A DNA stretch of 33,799 nt from JACMIU01 sp043763605. GTDB taxonomy: Bacteria > Armatimonadota > Armatimonadia > Armatimonadales > Armatimonadaceae. The notes under the pieces were generated by a model, which saw nothing but the letters and a program-made list of their open reading frames with translations, had not been told where the DNA came from and searched no databases. Position 1 is the first letter of the stretch. Every line of letters starts with the position of its first letter. A program made the translations under genes and the position numbers. The stretch covers positions 1 through 33,799 of the forward strand of contig JAYULM010000409.1 in NCBI GenBank assembly GCA_043763605.1, read 5' to 3'. Positions 6,891 to 14,500 of the stretch are shown here, one piece after another.

Positions 6891-7385
6891 ATGGCTGAGT
6901 TTGATTCCTTCCAGAAGGCGAACGCCGATTTCGCTACCCGTTTCGACAAGGGGCAACTGCCGATGCCGCCCGCCCGCCACGTCGCCGTGGTCACCTGCAT
7001 GGATGCGCGTCTGCACCCCGAAAAGTTTCTCGGACTGGAGATCGGCGATGCGCACGTGATCCGCAACGCGGGCGGGCGGGTTTCCGAGGACGCCCTGCGC
7101 TCGTTAGTCATCTCCCAGCGTCTGCTGGGCACCACCGAGATCGTCGTCATTCACCATACCGATTGCGGCATGGTCACCTTCAAGAACGAGGACCTTCGGG
7201 CAAAGATCCAGACCGACCTCGGCGTCGATGTCGGCGAACGCGACTTCCTGCCGTTCACCGACCTGGAACAGAGCGTGCGCGACGATCTGAAGACGGTCCG
7301 CGACTCCCCACTGATCCCGGACGACATCCCGGTCTCCGGCGCGATCTACGATGTTTACACCGGCAAACTGATCCCTGTCTCGTGA
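6891..7385 (+). CDS. Beta-carbonic anhydrase
   Basis: A 164-residue cytosolic zinc enzyme that interconverts CO2 and bicarbonate. The zinc ligands are visible: Cys36, His89 and Cys92 (CMDAR and HHTDCGM), with the Asp38/Arg40 dyad. Length and motif spacing closely match the short beta class exemplified by mycobacterial Rv1284. The start at 6891 is chosen because AAAGG lies about 10 nt upstream and the family begins here; an in-frame GTG at 6795 would sit in the terminator tail. It is monocistronic, preceded by a terminator and followed by a large inverted repeat. The C-terminus (GAIYDVYTGKLIPVS) is the normal family end, so the gene looks intact. Confidence 0.93.
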   Translation: MAEFDSFQKANADFATRFDKGQLPMPPARHVAVVTCMDARLHPEKFLGLEIGDAHVIRNAGGRVSEDALRSLVISQRLLGTTEIVVIHHTDCGMVTFKNEDLRAKIQTDLGVDVGERDFLPFTDLEQSVRDDLKTVRDSPLIPDDIPVSGAIYDVYTGKLIPVS

Positions 7386-7387
7386 GG

Positions 7388-7570
7388 CAGATTTTTTAAC
7401 CGCCAAGACGCCAAGTTCGCCAAGGTAAGAGGAGAGGGGAAGAGGGTTTAAGGTTTTGCGTCTCGCGCGCCATCGGGACGGGGCGACGAAATCGGCAAGC
7501 CCTACCTTAAACCCTCTTCCCCTCTCCTCTTACCTTGGCGAACTTGGCGTCCTGGCGGTTAAAAAATCTG
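7388..7570. repeat. Large inverted repeat with 67-bp arms
   Basis: Arms 7388-7454 and 7504-7570 are nearly perfect inverted copies (one mismatch seen) around a 49-bp spacer. Each arm contains a 9-bp quasi-tandem motif (gccaagacgccaagttcgcc). It lies between convergent genes and starts 3 bp after the carbonic anhydrase stop. The stop codon and last dozen codons of the phosphotransferase gene fall inside the right arm. It probably acts as a two-way terminator and may be a mobile palindrome. Confidence 0.9.
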
Positions 7571-8474
7571 GAAGACCGAGCGCGCGGACTGCCCACGGGA
7601 ACGCGACTGAGAGTTGCAACTTTTGCAGACGGCGTATTCGACCGGCGGTGTCGAAGTCAGGTGAGGGGCGTCCTGCGCGTGCCGCCCAGTATCCGGCGAG
7701 GATCGCGGCGAGTTCGGGTTGGTCCGGAAGGATCGCTTCCGGCGCGGGTCCGCCCTCGTGGTGAAGGCTCGGTAGCCATCCCGCGATGTCTACGGTCCCG
7801 TTCCCGTAGCACGCCCAGTTCCAATCCACCAACACCGCGCGCCCGTCGTCCGTGAAGCACAGATTGTCGCTGCGCACGTCCTGATGGACCAGATCGTCGC
7901 CGTCCAGCGGGGCGGTTGCGTCCGCGTGGAGCAGGATGGGCAGGGCACCTTCGAGCCATGCCCGCGAGCAAAAGCCGAGCGACAGGAACGGCTCAGGGTC
8001 GGCGGCGACTTTGTCCCAGGAGGCAAGTCCGGCACGATCCGCGTCCTGCGATGGGAGGAAGCCGTCCGCGAACAGCGCGGCGCACGGGCGGACGGCGGCG
8101 AGCATGTCCCGCACTTTTTCTACGTCGCCGCCCCGCCAGGGCGGACCCCAATACGCCCCGGTCAGATCCTCCAGAACGAGCACGGGGAACCCGGTTTCCG
8201 CACGGTACGCCGATCCGTAGTAGCCCGGCTGGAACGGCTGCGCGCCCAGCGTTTCGTAGACCCCGATTTCGCGGCGAATCCATTCCGCCGTATCGCTTTC
8301 GGTTGCCGCCTTCACGAACGCCGTGGAACCGTCCGCGAACGTCGCCACGGCGCGAAGGGCGCGGGTGTAGCCACCGCACCGGGTAAGGGGGACGCACGAC
8401 ACGACGCGCTTGTCACAGGCGCGCGAAACGGCGTCGCCAACATCGCGTAGGGCACCGTGTCCGTCAGCCGCCAT
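7530..8474 (-). CDS. APH-fold phosphotransferase, substrate unknown
   Basis: A 314-residue member of the aminoglycoside phosphotransferase/choline kinase fold. It has an N-lobe with the likely ATP-binding lysine in STAFVKAATES, the hinge FPVLVLEDLTG, the catalytic loop HQDVRSDN (about residue 197-204) and the metal-binding DWNW soon after. The family includes antibiotic kinases, but also homoserine, fructosamine and choline kinases; nothing here points to a drug substrate. It starts at ATG 8474 with GGAG about 8 nt upstream, overlapping the nadK stop by 11 bp, so translation is probably coupled. The last 12 residues (FLTARTPSSPR end) are encoded by the inverted repeat at 7504-7570, so the original C-terminus may have been replaced. 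Confidence 0.8.
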   Translation of the reverse strand: MAADGHGALRDVGDAVSRACDKRVVSCVPLTRCGGYTRALRAVATFADGSTAFVKAATESDTAEWIRREIGVYETLGAQPFQPGYYGSAYRAETGFPVLVLEDLTGAYWGPPWRGGDVEKVRDMLAAVRPCAALFADGFLPSQDADRAGLASWDKVAADPEPFLSLGFCSRAWLEGALPILLHADATAPLDGDDLVHQDVRSDNLCFTDDGRAVLVDWNWACYGNGTVDIAGWLPSLHHEGGPAPEAILPDQPELAAILAGYWAARAGRPSPDFDTAGRIRRLQKLQLSVAFPWAVRALGLPDFLTARTPSSPR

Positions 8475-9360
8475 TCTGCCGCTCCGCGTAATGCCACCGG
8501 GTGCGTATCTTCTCGTAGAACGACGGCGAATCGCCGACCTGAAGGAATTTCACCTTGCAGGGGGCCTGGGATACGCTGACGATGTCACCGGGAGCGATCA
8601 CGACTTCGATCTGACCGTCGATGGATGCGATGCCGCTCGTGTCGGGGCGGTGCGGTTCGATACACAGCGTGACCGTCTCCGTGTCCGGGATGACCATCGG
8701 GCGCGCGGCGAGAGTGTGCGGGCAGATCGGCGCGATCACAAACACAGGTGCGGACGGGTGTACCAGCGGACCGCCCGCCGAAAGCGAATAGCCGGTCGAT
8801 CCGGTCGGAGTCGCCACAATCACTCCGTCGGCGGCGTACGTTGCCAGCAATTCGTCGTTCACCCGGGTTTGCACGTAGATCAGGCGTACCGCCCCGCTCG
8901 CCACGACGACATCGTTCATGCCGAACAGGGTCTCGCAGTCATTCGGGTTGTCCGAATCGGCGCGGCGTACTTGCGCCTGCAACATACCGCGCTCCTCGAT
9001 GGGTACGTGGTCCGTTAGAACCCGTTCGACCGCGCCGCGTAGCCGCTCCGGCGAAACCTGGGTCAGGAAACCGAAGTGCCCGAGGTGCGCGGCGAGGATC
9101 GGCTTGCCGTGCGGGGCGACCGTGCGGCACGCCGCGAGGAGCGTTCCGTCGCCGCCGAAAACGACGATGAAGTCCGAATGAATGACGACATCATCGCGCG
9201 TCGGCACAGATTGACAGCCGGTGTCTGCCAGTAGGGTGGCTATTGCGTCCTGTGACAACACGGTTACGCCGCTTTTCTCAAGGAATGCCGACAGATCCCG
9301 CGCCGCTTCCACGGCGGCGGGCTTGGTTTCGTTGATCAGCAACCCGACCGTGCGGCTCAA
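8464..9360 (-). CDS. nadK: NAD kinase
   Basis: This enzyme phosphorylates NAD to NADP with ATP or polyphosphate and is the cell's only NADP source in most bacteria. The 298-residue protein has the family signatures GGDGT (residues 69-73), GMNDVVV and TPTGSTGYSLSAGGP, and the C-terminal IDGQ motif. The start is a TTG at 9360: AGGAGA lies 8 nt upstream and overlaps the stop codon of the preceding TPR gene, 12 bp away. It is the middle gene of a three-gene minus-strand operon. Length and motifs are normal. A rare TTG start suggests translation tuned by coupling. Confidence 0.96.
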   Translation of the reverse strand: MSRTVGLLINETKPAAVEAARDLSAFLEKSGVTVLSQDAIATLLADTGCQSVPTRDDVVIHSDFIVVFGGDGTLLAACRTVAPHGKPILAAHLGHFGFLTQVSPERLRGAVERVLTDHVPIEERGMLQAQVRRADSDNPNDCETLFGMNDVVVASGAVRLIYVQTRVNDELLATYAADGVIVATPTGSTGYSLSAGGPLVHPSAPVFVIAPICPHTLAARPMVIPDTETVTLCIEPHRPDTSGIASIDGQIEVVIAPGDIVSVSQAPCKVKFLQVGDSPSFYEKIRTRWHYAERQNGG

Positions 9361-9372
9361 ATAATCACTCTC

Positions 9373-10935
9373 CTACGGGTTCGCCGCACTGGTCTTCGCG
9401 TTGTACCGCGCGAGATTGGCGCGGGCGTCGGCGAAGTTCGGGTCTACCGCGAGGGCTTTCTTGTACGCGACAATCGCCAGTTTGAACTGTGCCCGCTTCT
9501 CGTACACGACACCGAGATTATTGTAGGCAGCCGCCAGCTTCGGCTCTTTCTTCGTCGCCGTCTGGAACGCCTTGATCGCCGCTTCGTAGTCGCTTTTGCG
9601 CTGATACGCGAGACCGAGCGCGTTCCAGGGCAACCCGGACGCGGGACGGATGCGCGCCATCTGCTTGTAGAGCGCGATGGCGTCGTCGTAACTCTTGCGT
9701 CGCATGTATATCCCGGCTAAGGCGTCGCGCGTGACGTAATCGTCGTCCTTCAGGTTCGCGGCGCGCTTCCACGCGGCGATGGTGCCCGGTTCGTCGCTCA
9801 CTTGCGAGAGCGCGAGTCCGTAATTGGTCCACGCCATCGGCGACCGGGGATTCGATTTCGTGGCGAGGGCGAACTTCGCCGCCGCCTCGGGGAACCGCCG
9901 GGCTTTGTACAGCAAGGTTCCCGCGTTGAACGCCGGGTCGAAATAGTCCGGCTTCAGCGCGAGCGATTTCTCGTACGCCGTCAGTGCTTCATCGGTTTTG
10001 CCCAGTTTCGCCAACATTACGCCGTGGTTGTACCGCACGGCGGCGGCTTCCGGGGCACTGCGGGCTTCCAAGTGGTCCGCGGCGATCCCGAACGCTTCGG
10101 CGGACGCTTCGGTCTGTCCCGCGTCCGCGTACAGTTTGCCGAGCAGTGTCAGGGATTGCGCGTTCCCTCCGTCCAGTTTGCGCGCGGTTTCCAGGGCATT
10201 TATCGCCACCTGACGGTCGGGTCGGAACCGCTTCGATTCCGCGATACCGAGGCTGGTCCAAACGTCGGCTTTCTGCGGGGTCAGTTCCGACACGGAGCGG
10301 AACGCGGCGGACGCGCTATCGTAATCGCCAAGTCCTACGTATGTCTGAGCGAGGGCAAGGAATGCGCGGTCGTCTTTCGGGCTGATTACCGTCGCCTTAC
10401 GGTACGCCTGAACGGCGTCGCGGGGGCGGTCGAGGCGTGTGTATGCCAGCCCTAAGTTGAACTGCGCCTCGCCAGAACCGGAATCGATCTCGGTCGCTTT
10501 CTTGAACATCTCCAGTGCGCGCGTGGTGTCCGCCGGGGTGCGCCCGGGCTTCAGCAGGAGTGCATTCCCGAGGTTGGTACAGTGATCCGCGATGCGCGGC
10601 TTAAGCGAGATCGCTTTTTCGAGCGGGGCGATAGCGTCCACAGGCTTATTGCGTTTGAGGAGGATGAACCCGTACCAGCCCTGGACGTCGCCGCTCTCGG
10701 GCATCGCGGCGGCGGCGCGGGCGAGTTCGGTCTCGGCGACGGGGAAGTCTCCCTTGCGGTATGCGGCGACCCCGGCTTGAAACGCCCGAAGCGCATCCGC
10801 CTCGTTCGCGGTCGCGCTAACCGTCGGCGGGTTCGCGGGTGGGGGAGGTGTAGTTCCCTGCGTCTCCTGCGCTCCGGCAACAAGCGTCGGACACAGACAG
10901 GAAATCATGGCGATAGCGAATAGTCGGCGTTTCAT
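9373..10935 (-). CDS. Secreted/periplasmic TPR-repeat protein
   Basis: A 520-residue protein with an N-terminal signal peptide (MKRRLFAIAMISCLCPTLVAG, likely cut after AGA), a Pro/Thr-rich linker (about 30-45) and then about twelve tetratricopeptide repeats to the C-terminus. Typical repeat units include AWTNYGLALSQ, PWNALGLAYQRKSDYEAAI and AYNNLGVVYEKRAQFKLAI. TPR superhelices bind partner proteins; no enzyme domain is present. The start at 10935 gives the signal peptide directly at the N-terminus; a longer in-frame start at 11043 would bury it. It leads the operon with nadK and the APH-fold kinase, but no functional link to NADP synthesis is evident. Confidence 0.85.
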   Translation of the reverse strand: MKRRLFAIAMISCLCPTLVAGAQETQGTTPPPPANPPTVSATANEADALRAFQAGVAAYRKGDFPVAETELARAAAAMPESGDVQGWYGFILLKRNKPVDAIAPLEKAISLKPRIADHCTNLGNALLLKPGRTPADTTRALEMFKKATEIDSGSGEAQFNLGLAYTRLDRPRDAVQAYRKATVISPKDDRAFLALAQTYVGLGDYDSASAAFRSVSELTPQKADVWTSLGIAESKRFRPDRQVAINALETARKLDGGNAQSLTLLGKLYADAGQTEASAEAFGIAADHLEARSAPEAAAVRYNHGVMLAKLGKTDEALTAYEKSLALKPDYFDPAFNAGTLLYKARRFPEAAAKFALATKSNPRSPMAWTNYGLALSQVSDEPGTIAAWKRAANLKDDDYVTRDALAGIYMRRKSYDDAIALYKQMARIRPASGLPWNALGLAYQRKSDYEAAIKAFQTATKKEPKLAAAYNNLGVVYEKRAQFKLAIVAYKKALAVDPNFADARANLARYNAKTSAANP

Positions 10936-10944
10936 CACGCTCTT

Positions 10945-10950
10945 ATTATA
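10945..10950 (-). promoter_or_regulatory. -10 box abutting the TPR gene start
   Basis: On the minus strand, TATAAT is followed by nine bases (aagagcgtg) and then the ATG at 10935. The transcript would carry a leader of only about 1-3 nt. A TTGAAA lies 14 bp upstream, too near for an ideal -35. Confidence 0.5.
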
Positions 10951-11053
10951 CCGGCAAACAACAGTTTCAAACATGAGCGGGCAGTGCGCGCAGGTCCACG
11001 GGGAGAAGTGCGCAGGAGTGGGCGGCACATTCGTACCACCCACGCCCTTCCTT

Positions 11054-11190
11054 CTACCGCGCCTGCAGAATCTGTTTCAGGATGGGCGGGTCCTTGATTT
11101 CGCTGTCTTTCGCGAGCGTGATTACCTCCGCTGTGCACGGGGCATCGTCCACGAACAGAAGAGCGTGGATCTGTCCTGATAGGATGCTCT
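11054..11190 (-). pseudogene. Decayed 3' end of a DUF4132 gene
   Basis: The minus strand reads LLFVDDAPCTAEVITLAKDS, then EIKDPPILKQILQAR and a stop at 11054. This matches the C-terminus of the large DUF4132 protein ending at 20870 (PFVDDDPRTAEV, VITLAKDSEIKDPTILEQIL), apart from a 12-bp in-frame deletion. Upstream of about 11190 the similarity fades. No start or ribosome site is present. It lies in the same orientation as the intact copy and marks the left side of the lower-GC SBBP block. Confidence 0.85.
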
Positions 11191-11390
11191 CAATCTTCAT
11201 CAACCTCGCTATGTTGATCGTAAATCCATTTGGCAGTAATCGTTTGTCCGATTATTCGGTTTATCGTGTTCTGGAATGTGAAAATAGATACTATTGTTAC
11301 TATGTGGCAAATAAGATACGCGGTCGGGGCGACATATGCCTTTGATTGGCAGTCAATCCAAAATTTAACAATGTCTTAACAATAAAACCA

Positions 11391-11418
11391 TTGACAGCAG
11401 GGAAAGACACTATATAAT
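11391..11418 (+). promoter_or_regulatory. Consensus sigma70 promoter of the SBBP operon
   Basis: TTGACA (11391-11396), a 16-bp spacer and TATAAT (11413-11418): both hexamers are perfect. It predicts transcription from about 11425 and an 87-nt leader. The region from 11190 to 11390 is AT-rich and shows only a small hairpin (GATTG/CAATC at 11344-11358) and no gene. Confidence 0.85.
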
Positions 11419-11511
11419 GGACCGCAGTAGCGGCAACGCATTGATTGAGTTCGTCTCATAAACTTTCGAATCTATCAAATCTCATCCTTGTTCACCCCCT
11501 GGGAATAATTC

Positions 11512-14500
11512 ATGCGATCTAATGACTCCAAGTGGTCTGTGTCAGTATATTCCTGTGTCGTGCTCGTTTTGGCATTCGCAGGATTCGCCTTCGCTATTGG
11601 CGACAGAGATGAAGTGACATTGCCGGGTAAGAGGGTGAGTTCTAAGGATGTATCATTGCTCACGATTCGTTCTGATGCTCCCTTAGAAAAGAAATTCCCT
11701 CAACTAAAGCCGCAAGATACTCCCCAAACCGAAGCGAAGGCTAAAGCTTCTTTCCTTGCTTCCCCGCTCTATTTTGAGAAGAACGTTGGGCAGACCGACC
11801 CGGCAGTCAGGTACATATCGCGCGGTGCCGGATATACCATGTTCCTTACACCACAAGAGGTGGTTTTCAGTCTGGCAAACCCTAAGAATGAATCTAAAAC
11901 CTCTCTGCTCCGTGATTCAGGTATGCCTGAACCTCAGCGATCACATTTCGACAAGCACGACTCGGGAAAATCAGATCCGCTCCCCATTTCTGTGTTGCGG
12001 ATGCGTGTGACAGGAACAGCGGTAAACGCTACCCCGCGAGTCCGCAGTGGTCAATCGCTTGATTCCCAGATCAACTATTTTGTGGGGAACGATCCGAAGA
12101 AATGGCACACTGATGTTCCGGTCTTCGGTAAAGTGTACTACGAGGGTGTCTATCCGGGCATAGACATGGTCTACTACGGCAACCAGACGAGGCTGGAGTA
12201 CGACTTCGTCCTGAAACCAGGAGCGGACCCTGACGTGATTCGCCTTGTTTTCAGCGGCGCGAATGACTTGACCACTGACCCTGACGGAAATTTGTTGATA
12301 CATTTGCCGATCGGTCACATTTTGATGCAACACGCGCCCGTCGCTTACCAAACGGCGCAAGCAACCGATGGTCCTGCTGGGAAGCGAAGTATACGAGTTC
12401 CGGTTGCCAGCCGCTACGTGGTGAGCGACTCGGAGGGAACGCAGAAGCAGGTCACATTTGCGGTAGGACAGTACGACCACTCGAAGCAACTCGTGATCGA
12501 CCCGGTGCTGGAATACTCTACCTATCTCGGCGGCGGCGGGACCGACCAGGTCGGCGTCAGCATCGCCGTGGATTCGGCGGGCAACACCTACGTGGGCGGT
12601 CACACGACCTCGACCAACTTCCCTACCCTCAACCCGATACCGGGGAGTGGTGGGGGCGACGCCGCCGGGACCGGGTTCGTCACCAAACTCAGTGCCGCAG
12701 GGAATCAACTGGTCTACTCGACCTACCTCGGCGGCACGGGGGACGATAGAGTGACCGGGATCGCGGTGGACGCATCCGGGAACGCCTATGTCGCGGGGTA
12801 CACAACCTCGACAAATTTCCCGACCCGGAATCCGATCCAGACGGGGAACCACGGTGGGGAGGACGGTTTCGTGGCGAAACTGAGCGCGGCGGGAAACCAA
12901 CTGGTCTACTCTACCTACATAGGGGGTGTTGCGAACGACAACGCGTTCGGGGTAGCGGTAGACGCGGCCGGCAGTACCTATGTCGCGGGAACCACCGGTT
13001 CCGCAAACTTCCCGCTGGCGAACCCGATACAGGCAGTCAAACAGGGGACGACCGACGGCTTCGTGGCGAAGCTAAACCCCGGCGGCTCCCAGATCGCCTA
13101 CGCGACCTTTCTGGGGGGCGCGGGGAGCGACAGTGTGAGTGGCATCGCGGTGGACGCGGCGGGCGCGGTCTACATCGCAGGGTTCACCGACTCGGCGGAC
13201 TTCCCGACACGGAACGCGGCGCAGGGGGCGAACGGCGGATACTACGACGGCTTCGTAGCGAAGTTGAACCCGGGCGGCTCCGCACTACTCTACTCGACCT
13301 ACCTCGGCGGTGCCGGGTACGAGTACATCGGGGGCGTCGCGATAGACGGGGCGGGCAGTGCCTACGTCGGGGGCTACACCGCCTCGGCGGACTTCCCCAC
13401 CCTCCACGCGTATCAGGCGAGTAACCGGGGCGGCAACGACGGCTTCGTTGCTAAACTGACGGCGTCGGGTTCGCAACTGGCGTACTCGACATATATCGGC
13501 GGCGCGAGTAACGACACTATTCTGAGCGTCGCAGTGAGCGCGGGGGGCGAAGCCGTCGTCGCTGGTCACACGACCTCGGCGGACTTCCCGACCCGGAACG
13601 CCTTCCAGCCGGGCATCGGCGGGCTCTATGACGGTTTCGTGGCGAAACTGGGCGCGCCGCCGCTACCAGGGGCGACGGCGGCACTGCTCTATTCGACGTA
13701 CCTGGGCGGAAGCGGCTACGACTTCCTCTTCGGGGTCGCGCTGGACGTGCGGGGCGACGCGTACGCGGGCGGCTTCACCGCTTCGGCGAACTTCCCGACG
13801 CGCAACGCGCTACAGTCGGGTAGCGGCGGCGGCTTCGGCGACGGCTCCGTCAGTAAATTCGCCATCGGCACACCGTCCGTCACGGTCAACCCACCGACCC
13901 AATCGTCCGGGAACGTGACGATCACCGGGACGGTGAATATGTCGGGTTGTACTATTTGGGTGCAACTCCTCGATGCGAACGGCATCGTGGTTGCGGAAGG
14001 GTGGGCGACGGTCAACCCCGACGGAACCTGGACTACAAATTTCCCCAACGTGCCACCGGGCACTTACACGGTGCGAGTCGTCGCGACGAGTGGTAGCGGA
14101 CAACAAACAACCGTCACCGGGTCCGGACAAATCGTTGTTGCGCCGAACGCTCCGCACATAGTGTCATTGGTGCTGAGTCCGGCAACGGTAGTCGGCGGGA
14201 ATGGACAGTCAATTAATTGTGTTGTAACCGTGAAGAACGCAGGATCGAGTAGTGCGAGTCCGACGGTCGCTTTGTCAACATCTAACGCCCAACTAATAAC
14301 CGTCAGTTCAACAACGTTGACATTCGGTTCAATGGCATCTGGTGAGACGAGGTCCAGAAATACCTTCCTGCAAACGAAGTCCGTTGCAAGTCAAACGGGA
14401 GTGAACATCACTGCAACACTGAATGGGATTCCGAGTACCGCTTCGATCACGCTCAACCCGCCCAGTTTCACCGGCTTCTCGATTTCTCCGGATCGTATGC

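Noticed and set aside
7388..7570. Insertion sequence or attachment site
   Set aside because: No flanking direct repeat and no transposase; a palindromic repeat is the simplest reading.
7530..8474. Antibiotic-resistance kinase
   Set aside because: Only the general APH-fold motifs are present; the chromosomal operon with nadK does not suggest a resistance gene.
12500..13860. Tandem DNA repeats or CRISPR-like array
   Set aside because: The periodicity comes from seven protein SBBP repeats of about 60-70 residues, diverged at DNA level; there are no short identical repeats with unique spacers.
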